64,000 bases of DNA from an uncultured Lachnospiraceae bacterium (GTDB taxonomy: Bacteria > Bacillota > Clostridia > Lachnospirales > Lachnospiraceae), in contig CAJUJL010000014.1 in the NCBI GenBank assembly GCA_910586725.1, positions 1-64,000 on the forward strand. The letters are read 5' to 3'. The position numbers were made by a program, and so were the translations under genes. The notes beneath the pieces were generated by a model that saw only the letters and a program-made list of their open reading frames with translations, ran no database searches and was not told where the DNA came from. The number at the start of each line of letters is the position of its first letter. Position 1 is the stretch's first letter. Shown in pieces: positions 1 through 7,850 of this stretch.

Positions 1-134
1 TAGTCCCAATCTTCGGGGAGTGACAGCATTTGCGACAACAGCCCCTTTGCCTTTAAGGAAAGCTCCTTGTTGCGTAGGTGGTGGTTGCTCATTACGGTGT
101 AGCCCTTGTTCCGTTCCACTCTGAAAACTGCCAT
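1..134 (-). CDS. Helix-turn-helix / replication-initiator-like protein of a conjugative element (5' part only)
   Basis: The reverse strand reads from an ATG at 134 as MAVFRVERNKGYTVMSNHHL and continues with LSLKAKGLLSQMLSLPEDWDY to the window edge. This start is typical of the small HTH replication/regulatory proteins carried by integrative conjugative elements of Clostridia, in which a winged-helix domain (non-essential residues of the kind KAKGLLSQMLSLP) opens the protein. A GGAG ribosome binding site lies about 9 bases upstream of the ATG. Only 44 residues are visible, so intactness cannot be judged. Its neighbours are broken recombinases, which suggests an element boundary. Family recognition rests on memory of the N-terminal motif; function is inferred. 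Confidence 0.7.
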   Translation of the reverse strand, partial: MAVFRVERNKGYTVMSNHHLRNKELSLKAKGLLSQMLSLPEDWD

Positions 135-158
135 AGTTCATAGCTCCTTTGCTTTGGA

Positions 159-276
159 TTTGTTACGCAGTAGAAGCGCAGTTTCGGGGGATAAGGTATA
201 AATCCCTTGCCGCGCCAGATACACACCCGGAAAACCGCTTGTAGCAAGGCTTTTTCTGCCCCTACTGCGTAACAAA
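159..276. repeat. 15-bp perfect inverted repeat in the element leader
   Basis: TTTGTTACGCAGTAG at 159-173 is repeated as its exact reverse complement at 262-276, with 88 bases between the arms. It lies upstream of the HTH gene on the reverse strand. It could be a regulatory RNA stem or a protein binding site of the mobile element. No function is assigned. Confidence 0.6.
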
Positions 277-283
277 GGGCATG

Positions 284-333
284 AAAAAAGCGGCGTTCCT
301 GTTCTCCCATGTAGAGAGTAAGAAACGCCGCTT
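284..333 (-). terminator. Hairpin with T-run, reverse strand
   Basis: AAGCGGCGTT at 288-297 pairs with AACGCCGCTT at 324-333 around a 26-base loop. On the reverse strand the stem is followed by six T residues, so it could end or attenuate a transcript arriving from the recombinase side before the HTH gene. The large loop lowers confidence. Confidence 0.45.
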
Positions 334-368
334 CTGCGTCGTATTCAGTTTTTAGTACAATACCCTGC

Positions 369-1838
369 TTGTCCGTCGCTCGAAAAACCTTGATTTTCCA
401 GTGTTTTCAAAAGTATCGTTATCTAACGTCAGCTTTCCAAAGACCAGCTTTCCAGAGAATGATGGATGATGCAAAACATGGGAAAATAGGCTGCATCATT
501 GTCAAGGATTTTTCAAGGTTTGGAAGGGACCATTTAGAGACGGGCAATTATCTTGAACGGATTTTTCCGCTGCTTGGGATACGCTTCATATCCGTAAATG
601 ACCAGTTTGACAGTGAGGACTGTATGGGAATGACAGGCGGAATGAGCGTTGCGCTGAAAAACATCATCAATTCCATGTACAGCCGGGATCTGTCAAAAAA
701 GGTAAGGAGCGCAACGGGGACAAGAGCCGCCCGTGGTGAATACATGGGTGCGCTCGTGCCTTACGGTTATTTAAAGAACCCTGAGAATGTACACCAGCTA
801 ATCCCCGATGAAGAAGCGGCGGAAGTTGTGCGAATGATATTTACAATGGCAGCGGAGGGAAAGAAGAAACCGGAGATTGCACGGTTCCTTAATGAGCAGG
901 GTACGCCTACCTGCATGGAACACTTTCAGGCGATAGGGCTGAAAAGAAAAAGCCACAGAGAGAAGGAAAAAAAGCTGTGGACCATTACTACCATTGGCGA
1001 TATGCTAAAAAACGAGGTCTATCTTGGAAAGACCATCTGGAATAAAACAAGACAGGCGGCAGTTGGCTCGAAGCGGCAGATTAAAAATGACAGGTCTGAA
1101 TGGATCATCACGGAGGGGACACATGAACCTCTCGTGTCGCAGGAACTGTTTGAAATGGCAAATGCAAAGGCGTTTACGCATGAGAAGAAAAATGTGCCGA
1201 CAGGACGGAAAGCACAGCCAATCTTTATCTGTCCGTACTGTGGGAGACGTCTTACGCTGACCAGTTGGGGAAATGCCTACCGATGCGGACAGGCGGCAAT
1301 TTCAAACATTGCAGAATGTAAGACAATCCATGTGGATAAAGAGCAGCTTGAGAACGCCATACTGACCTGTACCCGTACTATGGCGGGAATGGTGTCGGCA
1401 GAGGCAGGCAGAAAGAAAAAGGAATGGTCGCAGACGGCAGTCATTGAAGAAAAAATAGGGATGATGGAGGCGGAGGAAAAGAGGCTGTCCTCAAGAAAAC
1501 TAAGGCTTTATGAAGATTACCGTTCTGACGGAATCACAAAGGAACAGTACCATAAGGAATATGAAAATACAGCCAGCCGGATTTTAGAAATAGAAAAAAG
1601 AATACCGGAACTGAAAGACGAGGTTATACAGATCAAGGAACAGGTGATGAAGATGAAAGAACGGGAGATAGAACTGGAAGGGCTGTCATCGCTTGAAACT
1701 TTTGATAAGGACAAACTGCTTATGGTAATCGACAGCGTGCAGGTTTACAGTGAAGAGCGGATTGAGATAGTCTGGAAGATGAATGACGGGTTCTTTTCGG
1801 AAGTAGCAGGAGAGAAAGAATTGGTTACGCTACGGTAA
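369..1838 (+). pseudogene. Large serine recombinase lacking its catalytic N-terminus
   Basis: Homology to large serine recombinases (resolvase fold, recombinase domain, zinc beta-ribbon, coiled coil, DUF4368-like tail) begins only at about base 420, with FQRPAFQRMMDDAKHGKIG, and continues through IVKDFSRFGRDHLETGNYLE. The zinc-ribbon cysteines are seen in FICPYCGRRL and YRCGQ, and a coiled coil follows at about residues 360-440. The N-terminal 70 or so residues that carry the catalytic serine and the conserved YxRxS segment are absent; the first 17 codons, from a TTG at 369, do not look like the family. The product cannot cut DNA. The gene ends just before a good terminator. Probably a relic of an integrated conjugative element. 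Confidence 0.8.
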
Positions 1839-1858
1839 AGCAAGGAATGTAATAATAG

Positions 1859-1897
1859 AAAAGACATCATGGAGCTTGGTTCTGTGGTGTCTTTTTT
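1859..1897 (+). terminator. Terminator after the recombinase relic
   Basis: AAAAGACATCA at 1859-1869 pairs with TGGTGTCTTTT at 1885-1895 and runs into a T6 tract. It sits 20 bases after the recombinase stop codon. Confidence 0.75.
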
Positions 1898-1932
1898 AGA
1901 AAAAATAAAATGATATTTTTTTTAGATTTTTC

Positions 1933-2532
1933 TTGACAAAAGCAGAGTTCTGTGGGCTGACTTTGAGGGATGTTGACCTGGAAAATAAAATCCTTAATAT
2001 TGACCACCAGCTCCAGCGGACTGCGAATATGAAGCTGGTAATTGAATCCACGAAGACAAATGCGGGGACGAGGAAACTGCCCATGACGGAGGATGTTGTC
2101 GAATGCTTTCGGGGCATCATTGAGGACAGGGAGCCGCCGAGATTTGAAAAGGTGATTGACGGATATAGCGGATTCCTTTTTGTGGATAAGGACTGCAACC
2201 CTCTGGTGGCGATGCATTGGGAACACCGTTTCAACCATATGGTAAAACGGTACAATGAGATTTACCGGGTGCAGATGCCGAACATCACGCCCCACGTCTG
2301 CCGGCATACCTACTGCAGCAACATGGCCAAACCGGGCATGAACCCAAAGACGCTCCAATACCTGATGGGGCATAGCGACATCGGGGTGACGCTGAATACA
2401 TACACGCACCTCGGACTGGAGGATGCCGCAGATGAACTAAAACGGATGGAGGATTTGGAGGTGGCGAGGAAGGAACTGGAAAAGGCGAAGGGTGAAAAGT
2501 CTGTGTCGCAGAAAATGTTCCGGGCAATTTGA
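1933..2532 (+). pseudogene. Tn916-type tyrosine integrase, C-terminal half only
   Basis: The reading frame gives the C-terminal catalytic domain of a Tn916 Int-like recombinase: AEFCGLTLRDVDL, the active-site lysine region STKTNAGTRKLPM, the HxxR box TPHVCRHTY, the LMGHSDIGVTLNTYTH segment with the second histidine and the tyrosine nucleophile. Full-length homologues have about 400 residues; here the arm-binding, core-binding and first catalytic arginine (GLRISE) are gone and the frame opens at a TTG with no ribosome binding site. The break falls 35 bases after the serine-recombinase terminator, so the two relics abut. The protein would be inactive even if made. Confidence 0.85.
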
Positions 2533-2546
2533 TAAGGGATGATAAG

Positions 2547-2573
2547 ACGCTCTGCTTCGGCGGGGCGTTTTTT
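2547..2573 (+). terminator. Terminator after integrase relic
   Basis: A nine-pair stem (ACGCTCTGC with GCGGGGCGT) is closed by a TTCG tetraloop and followed by T6. Confidence 0.8.
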
Positions 2574-2663
2574 GTGTGTGGAAATATGGAGGGATTTATG
2601 CTATTATTGTATTTGAAATTTTATGCATATCAAAAATAACGGAGAAGTATCAGGAGGTATTTA

Positions 2664-3524
2664 GTGAGCAAGAAACTTTTTAGATATATTGGTTTTGAAG
2701 ATTTTATAAATCTCACCATAAACAATAAAGATAGATTTGTACGTCCATCTTCTTGGGATGACAAATATGAAGGGTATTTGTTTTCACATATGGAAACCCC
2801 TGAAGATGTTCGGCAAATAGTGAGTGAAATGTATTACAATTTGTGTCCAAGGAATTACTATGCAATTCCAGACAATTATTTCCGAATGTGGCACAGTAAA
2901 TGGTTTACATATGCTCAATGCTGGTCAAAACATCCAGAAACAGATGCTATGTGGAGATGCTATTCATATGGAAATAGAGCAATCAGAATAAGAACAAAAG
3001 ACGATAAATTGTTGTCGCATACTAAAAAAGTTTTTCCAGAGGAAGAGCAGTTTAGCGTTTACCTCGAAAAAGTTAATTATGATTTAAATAAAAAATCTAT
3101 TTTGGAACAGCAAATTAGCCAGATGAAAGATAGTCTGTTGGCACATGAAACTTATTTCCACAAAAGACCTGCGTTTAGACATGAAGGAGAATACCGCTTG
3201 TTAATTGCAGATAACAGTTTATATAGTGCAGAGGGGTTATCCAGTTTTGGCGTGAAATTTAAAATTGAGGAGCAAATAAAAGGTAAAACCGATGAGGAAA
3301 TCATTGATTATTTAACTGAGAAAATTTGTGCTCAAAGAGCAGATTGGGATAGGATTGGTGATAACCATATTAGAATAGAGGATGCAGGAGATATATCTGA
3401 ATTTTTAGAAGGTGTCATGGTGCATCCAGTAGCTCCGAAATGGTATGTGGATATTATTGAAGATATATGTCAATCTAAAAAAATAAAATTTGATGGGCAA
3501 TCAGAAATTTATAAATTAAAATAA
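2664..3524 (+). CDS. DUF2971 domain protein
   Basis: A 286-residue protein that starts at GTG 2664, six bases after a perfect AGGAGG. It resembles the DUF2971 family: N-terminal LFRYIGFEDFINL, the RFVRPSSWDDKYEG segment, the CWSKHPETDAMWRCYS core and the later FRHEGEYRLL segment. No signal peptide or membrane segment is seen. DUF2971 proteins have no settled biochemical role; many sit on accessory islands next to phage or integrase genes. The gene is clearly more AT-rich than the operon downstream and lies between an integrase relic and an inverted repeat, so it was probably acquired horizontally. A defence role is possible but not shown. Confidence 0.75.
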   Translation: MSKKLFRYIGFEDFINLTINNKDRFVRPSSWDDKYEGYLFSHMETPEDVRQIVSEMYYNLCPRNYYAIPDNYFRMWHSKWFTYAQCWSKHPETDAMWRCYSYGNRAIRIRTKDDKLLSHTKKVFPEEEQFSVYLEKVNYDLNKKSILEQQISQMKDSLLAHETYFHKRPAFRHEGEYRLLIADNSLYSAEGLSSFGVKFKIEEQIKGKTDEEIIDYLTEKICAQRADWDRIGDNHIRIEDAGDISEFLEGVMVHPVAPKWYVDIIEDICQSKKIKFDGQSEIYKLK

Positions 3525-3544
3525 TATAATTAAGCTGGAAAAGT

Positions 3545-3590
3545 AATCGTAGTAAGGTTGCCCAATTTCTACTACGTTTTTACTACGATT
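3545..3590. repeat. 11-bp inverted repeat, possible element end
   Basis: AATCGTAGTAA at 3545-3555 is the exact complement of TTACTACGATT at 3580-3590, and a further TACTACG copy lies inside the loop at 3570-3576. It separates AT-rich accessory DNA from the phosphatase operon. It may be a terminator-like hairpin or part of an attachment site. Confidence 0.45.
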
Positions 3591-3725
3591 GACGGCTTCA
3601 ACTTGCCACATTTTGCCCCGTTTTGCTCATTCTGTGATTTTTTTAACAATTTTCTTCGGTAAAATAAACCTCGCAAAACGTGCCAAAACACGGCACTTTT
3701 GGGCATTTTGAGAAAGGAAAATATT

Positions 3726-4202
3726 ATGATTAAGATACTTTTCATCTGCCACGGCAACATCTGCCGCAGCGCCATGTGCGAAAGCGTCATGACGCACCTG
3801 GTTGCTCAAAACAATCTATCCGGCAGCATTCAAATCGCATCTGCCGCCACGCATAACGACGAAATCGGCAGCCCGCCGCACTATGGAACCGTCCAAAAAT
3901 TAAAACAAATGGGCGTCCCCTTAGTCCCTCACCATGCCGTCCGCATGACAAAAGCGGACTATGCCGACTACGACTTTCTCATCGGCATGGATTCTGCCAA
4001 CATCCGCAACATGACAAGAATCACAAACGGCGACCCACAGGGAAAAATCCACAAGCTTCTTTCCTTTGCCGATTCTTCCCGAGACATCGCAGATCCCTGG
4101 TACACCGGAAATTTTGACGAAACATACGCCGATGTTTTGCAGGGCTGCACCGCCCTTTTGGATTTCCTCATAAAAAACAAGACGAAATCTCCTGAATGCT
4201 AA
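3726..4202 (+). CDS. Low-molecular-weight protein-tyrosine phosphatase
   Basis: A 158-residue cytoplasmic phosphatase of the arsenate-reductase-like LMW-PTP fold. The P-loop CxxxxxR is HGNICRSAM with Cys8 and Arg14, and the general-acid loop is DPWYTGNF near residue 120. These enzymes remove phosphate from protein tyrosine (or arginine) residues. The ATG at 3726 is chosen because AAAGGA lies seven bases upstream and the P-loop must be within ten residues of the start; an upstream in-frame ATG at 3699 would add nine unlike residues. It is the first gene of a five-gene run with short gaps or overlaps, so it may control or mark the activity of that pathway. Its target is unknown. Confidence 0.88.
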   Translation: MIKILFICHGNICRSAMCESVMTHLVAQNNLSGSIQIASAATHNDEIGSPPHYGTVQKLKQMGVPLVPHHAVRMTKADYADYDFLIGMDSANIRNMTRITNGDPQGKIHKLLSFADSSRDIADPWYTGNFDETYADVLQGCTALLDFLIKNKTKSPEC

Positions 4203-4229
4203 CGCGCATAAGAAAGGAAGAAAAAACGT

Positions 4230-5087
4230 ATGCTCTATCTCTTTGCCGCAACCCATTGCGAGGCACGTCCGCTGATTCAACATTATCATTTAAAAAAAGA
4301 CATATCCCAGACTCAATTTCAGGTATTTTTTCATGAAACCGCCAACATCTGCCTGACCATTACCGGAACCGGAATGATTGCTTCGGCGGCAGCCGTTGCC
4401 TGCATTTGCACCAGACACAGGCCGTCTGCGTACAGCTTTCTGGCCAACATTGGAATATGCGCGTCAAGCACAGAAAAAAATACCGTTTTTCTCTGCAACA
4501 AAATCACAGAAGAGCCGACAGGAAGAACTTTTTATCCGGACATGCTGTTTTCTCATTCCTTTTGCGAAGCCAAAATAATAACCGTTCCAAAACCATTATC
4601 CGGACGGATTTTAGAACAAAATACCAGCGGCCGGAAAGAAACCTGCCTCTATGATATGGAAGCGTCTTCCATCTATCAGGCCGGCAGTTATTTTTTCGGC
4701 CCGCATCAAATGTCCTTTTTAAAAATCATATCCGACAACGGCGATGTTCAAAATGTCACGCCAAAACTGGCGGGAAGCCGGATCGAAAAGAAATTGCCAG
4801 AAATTACAGAATATTTGGATATGCTGCAGACAATCGACCGGTTTGAAAAACAAAACGCAGCTCCGAAAGAACCCGAACCGGAACCTCTCTTAGAAAAGCT
4901 GTACGCCGATCTGCACTGCTCCCATGCCATGCAGCTCTCCCTCGGTCAGCAGCTTCGCTATTGCGCGCTGGCAAAAATCGACTATCCGTCCGTCATACAA
5001 AACATGTATCTGGAACAATTTCTTCCATGCAAAGATAAGAAGGAGGGAAAACGCTGTTTTGAAGAACTCAAAAGACGATTATTATAA
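4230..5087 (+). CDS. MTA/SAH nucleosidase-like protein with C-terminal extension
   Basis: A 285-residue protein. Residues 1-205 look like the purine nucleoside phosphorylase/MTAN superfamily: ATHCEARPLI with a likely general-acid Glu11, TGTGMIASAAA, YDMEASSIYQAG, and ISDNGD with the catalytic aspartate. The family cleaves adenosine-type nucleosides such as methylthioadenosine or 5'-deoxyadenosine. Residues 205-285 are a proline/glutamate linker followed by a helical extension not present in ordinary MTAN. The gene overlaps the next gene, a radical SAM enzyme, by about 29 bases. Because radical SAM enzymes release 5'-deoxyadenosine and methionine, removal of that by-product is a plausible job, but this is inference. 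The sequence is divergent from housekeeping MTAN. Confidence 0.7.
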   Translation: MLYLFAATHCEARPLIQHYHLKKDISQTQFQVFFHETANICLTITGTGMIASAAAVACICTRHRPSAYSFLANIGICASSTEKNTVFLCNKITEEPTGRTFYPDMLFSHSFCEAKIITVPKPLSGRILEQNTSGRKETCLYDMEASSIYQAGSYFFGPHQMSFLKIISDNGDVQNVTPKLAGSRIEKKLPEITEYLDMLQTIDRFEKQNAAPKEPEPEPLLEKLYADLHCSHAMQLSLGQQLRYCALAKIDYPSVIQNMYLEQFLPCKDKKEGKRCFEELKRRLL

Positions 5088-6096
5088 CGCCGCATTTTCT
5101 CATATTTACGTAGAAAAAGCCGCGTGGAGCCATCCCAGGACAAAGCGGATTTTATCGCATTTTCCAAAAGCAAACGTCGTTGAAATCGACCATTACAAAG
5201 ATGTTTTCTGTCGCAAAGGGCAAAATTATGGTCTGCAGCATCGGGCGCAGAACCTGATTCTTGCCGTAAAAACCGGAACATTGATTTACCGCGGCTCTCC
5301 CGTCTGCCAAAGCTTTGGCAACGCGCATTTTTATTATGCCTCCTGCATGATGAACTGCATTTATGACTGTGAATACTGTTACTTAAAAGGCATGTATCCA
5401 TCCGGAAATCTCGTGGCGTTTGTAAATCTGGAGGACATTTTTTCAGAAACGAAACGGCTGCTTTCGCATCATCCGGTCTATCTTTGCATTTCCTACGACA
5501 CAGATTTATCTGCCCTGGAGCCGGTCATGGGTTATTTAAGCGAATGGGAGAAGTTTGCCGGAACCCATGAACATTTAAATCTTGAAATCCGGACGAAATC
5601 TGCAAACAGAAGTTTTGAAGCCCTAAAACCGTCTTCTAAAATCATCTATGCGTTTACCTTATCTCCCCAGGCCGTCATAGAAGCTTACGAGCATAAAACG
5701 CCCTCGCTTGCACAGCGCATTTCCTGCGCGGCAGACGCCATGGAACGCGGATTTCCCGTGCGGCTTTGTTTTGACCCCATGATTTATATCAAAGACTGGG
5801 AAAAAGAATACGACGCCATGCTTGACGCCGTTTCGTCAAAAATCCGCATGGAAAAGCTCTTAGACGTCAGCGTAGGCACATTTCGGATTTCACAGGATTA
5901 TCTGAAAAAGATGCGAAAACAGGCGCCACATTCTCCCATCGCGCAGTTTCCGTACCAAAATGAAACCGGCGTCTGCCAGTACCCCCTGCGTTTGTCAGAG
6001 CAGATGGAACGCCATATGGTGTTGCGGCTAAAAGAAAACATGCCGCAGGAAAACATATTTTTATGGAAAGAAGAAAGCGGGGTTTTTTATGAGTAA
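5059..6096 (+). CDS. Spore photoproduct lyase-like radical SAM protein
   Basis: About 345 residues from a TTG at 5059, which follows AGGAGG at 5041-5046 by 12 bases; the same length as spore photoproduct lyase (about 340). The cluster motif CX3CX2C is formed by Cys100, Cys104 and Cys107 in NCIYDCEYCYLKG, the SPL rather than the common CX3CX2C-phi variant position. A further cysteine, Cys143 in LCISYDTDL, sits where SPL has its hydrogen-donor cysteine. Later segments FTLSPQAVIEAYEHKTPSL and GFPVRLCFDPMIY also follow the SPL layout. SPL repairs UV-made thymine dimers in spore DNA. This copy is embedded with nucleosidase, SDR and DUF1848 genes, so its substrate may differ. It overlaps the upstream gene by 29 bases and the downstream one by 8. 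Confidence 0.8.
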   Translation: MKNSKDDYYNAAFSHIYVEKAAWSHPRTKRILSHFPKANVVEIDHYKDVFCRKGQNYGLQHRAQNLILAVKTGTLIYRGSPVCQSFGNAHFYYASCMMNCIYDCEYCYLKGMYPSGNLVAFVNLEDIFSETKRLLSHHPVYLCISYDTDLSALEPVMGYLSEWEKFAGTHEHLNLEIRTKSANRSFEALKPSSKIIYAFTLSPQAVIEAYEHKTPSLAQRISCAADAMERGFPVRLCFDPMIYIKDWEKEYDAMLDAVSSKIRMEKLLDVSVGTFRISQDYLKKMRKQAPHSPIAQFPYQNETGVCQYPLRLSEQMERHMVLRLKENMPQENIFLWKEESGVFYE

Positions 6097-6808
6097 CGCG
6101 GCAATCGTAACCGGAGCTTCCTCCGGAATCGGTCTGGAAATCGGCAGAATGCTCTGCCGTCTGGGATATGAAGTCTTTGGAATCGGAAGACAGTTTCCCC
6201 AGGCTTCCCATTTGCCGGAAGCATTCCAAAAGCAAACCTTTCACCCCATCGTATGCGATCTATTAGATACGCAAAAACTGTTAGATACCGTAAAAGACGT
6301 CGCATCCAAAAACAAAATCACTGTTTTGGTCAACAACGCGGGAACGGCCTATTACGGCCCCCATGAAGAGCTAAATCCCGGGAAGATACAGCAGATGGTC
6401 CGGACTAATCTGGAAATTCCTATGATTTTGACCCAGCAGCTTCTTCGGGATCTGAAAAAAAATCAGGGCTACGTCATCAATATTTCATCTGTGACCGCAC
6501 ATGCCGCAAATCCTCACGGATGCGCTTACGGCGCTACAAAGGCGGGACTGGCCAGCTTTTCGGAAAGCCTGTTTGCGGAAACAAGAAAATATGGCGTAAA
6601 GACCGTCGCAATTTATCCCGATATGACGACGACGAATTTGTACCGGAACGCGGATTTTACCGTTGGAGACGAAGCGGAATCTTATCTTTCTCCAAAAGAA
6701 GTTGCCGATGCGATCGAATATATCCTCAAACAAAGAGACGGGCTTGTCGTATCCGAACTTACTTTAAGGCCGCAGCTTCATCGAATCAGACGGAGAAAAA
6801 AATCATGA
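6089..6808 (+). CDS. Short-chain dehydrogenase/reductase (SDR)
   Basis: A 239-residue NAD(P)-dependent oxidoreductase with the Rossmann motif TGASSGIG at residues 8-15, the NNAG motif after the fourth strand, the active-site serine in INISSVTAH and the YGATK catalytic tyrosine and lysine. The C-terminal tail is rich in arginine and lysine (LRPQLHRIRRRKKS), as in the YdfG/DltE-like classical SDRs. It starts at ATG 6089 inside the last codons of the radical SAM gene and its stop overlaps the next start by ATGA, so the genes are translationally coupled. Substrate unknown. Confidence 0.88.
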   Translation: MSNAAIVTGASSGIGLEIGRMLCRLGYEVFGIGRQFPQASHLPEAFQKQTFHPIVCDLLDTQKLLDTVKDVASKNKITVLVNNAGTAYYGPHEELNPGKIQQMVRTNLEIPMILTQQLLRDLKKNQGYVINISSVTAHAANPHGCAYGATKAGLASFSESLFAETRKYGVKTVAIYPDMTTTNLYRNADFTVGDEAESYLSPKEVADAIEYILKQRDGLVVSELTLRPQLHRIRRRKKS

Positions 6809-7737
6809 TCCTCCACACAGGTCTGCGGACGGATATTCCGGCGTTTTACGCCGAATGGCTGAAAAACCGTATCAAAGAAGGATTCGTTCTGGTTCGAAAT
6901 CCCTATTGCCCTGACCGGATTTCAAAATACAGTCTTTCGCCCGACGTCGTAGACTTACTCGTATTCTGCACAAAAAATCCTGCGCCAATGCTGCCTTTTC
7001 TGAACTGTCTAAAGCCGTATGGGCAATATTGGTTTGTAACCATAACTCCTTACGGAAAAGAAATCGAACCAAACGTCCCGCCCAAAGAACAGGCGATTGA
7101 GACATTTCAAAAACTTTCCGGCATCGTCGGGCCAAAAGCCATTGTCTGGCGTTACGACCCTGTTTTTCTTACGAAAACCTATTCCGTCAGCCGCCATTTA
7201 AAAGAATTTGAAGCTATGGCAAAAATGCTTTCCGGCTATACGCATACCTGTGTCTTTAGCTTTTTGGATTTATACCCGAAAGTCCGGCTGAATTTTCCGG
7301 AGGGTAAAGAAGTTTTGGATACAGACAAACTGCTGCTTGGAACATCGTTTGCTGAAATTGGAAAAACATACGGCATAAACGTAAAATCCTGCGGAGAGGG
7401 AAATGAACTGGCCAGATGCGGCGTAGACACAAGCGGCTGCATGACGGTTTCCGCTTTTGAACAGGCGCTTGGCAAAACACTGTGCGCGCCCAAAATACGG
7501 GATGCCAGAAAAGAATGCGCCTGTTTTTTGACCTGCGATATTGGCGCGTACAATTCCTGCGGGCATTTGTGCCGTTACTGCTATGCCAATTACAACGAAA
7601 AAACAGTCAGAAAAAATTTAAGCATGCACGACCCCAATTCACCGCTTCTTTTGGGAAAGCTGCATTCGGAAGATGAAATTCATTCCGTAAATCAAAAAAG
7701 CTGGATAGATTTGCAGATGCGGCTGGATTTTTTGTAA
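6805..7737 (+). CDS. DUF1848 family protein
   Basis: A 310-residue protein of the DUF1848 family, recognised by the opening TGLRTDIPAFYAEWLKNR, the VDLLVFCTKNPAPM segment, IVWRYDPVFLT, and the cysteine cluster near the C-terminus (CDIGAYNSCGHLCRYCYAN). The family has no established function. The CX3-6CX2C-like cluster recalls iron-sulfur or radical SAM proteins and suggests a metal cofactor. The ATG at 6805 overlaps the SDR stop codon as ATGA. It is the last gene of the operon and is followed by a long palindromic terminator. Partnership with the SPL-like enzyme is inferred from the tight operon. Confidence 0.82.
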   Translation: MILHTGLRTDIPAFYAEWLKNRIKEGFVLVRNPYCPDRISKYSLSPDVVDLLVFCTKNPAPMLPFLNCLKPYGQYWFVTITPYGKEIEPNVPPKEQAIETFQKLSGIVGPKAIVWRYDPVFLTKTYSVSRHLKEFEAMAKMLSGYTHTCVFSFLDLYPKVRLNFPEGKEVLDTDKLLLGTSFAEIGKTYGINVKSCGEGNELARCGVDTSGCMTVSAFEQALGKTLCAPKIRDARKECACFLTCDIGAYNSCGHLCRYCYANYNEKTVRKNLSMHDPNSPLLLGKLHSEDEIHSVNQKSWIDLQMRLDFL

Positions 7738-7747
7738 AATTTTAAAA

Positions 7748-7839
7748 ACTGCTGCAAAACAGCTCCCGGATACAGGATATTGGGATACCGTCTGTCAGTT
7801 TTTCCCATAATCCCGTATCAGGATGCGTTTTGCAGCAGT
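7748..7839. repeat. 92-base imperfect palindrome, bidirectional terminator
   Basis: ACTGCTGCAAAAC at 7748-7760 is the exact complement of GTTTTGCAGCAGT at 7827-7839. The inner parts (about 7763-7785 and 7801-7823) also pair imperfectly, so the whole 92 bases fold as one long hairpin. It lies between convergent genes. It shares an ATACAGGATAT core (7770-7780) with the palindrome at 54752-54844, which suggests a dispersed intergenic repeat family. Confidence 0.6.
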
Positions 7840-7850
7840 CCCTGATCAAA

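Noticed and set aside
92..310. 72-codon reverse frame with ATG in the element leader
   Set aside because: It overlaps the start of the HTH gene, contains both arms of the inverted repeat, and resembles no family.
1867..2409. 180-codon reverse frame across the integrase relic
   Set aside because: It is a shadow of the Tn916-type Int coding strand, whose motifs are clear in the forward frame.
3572..3650. Reverse frame ending KCGKLKPSIVVKT, possible tail of another integrase
   Set aside because: Only about 25 residues look protein-like and the upstream part overlaps the phosphatase gene; too short to call.
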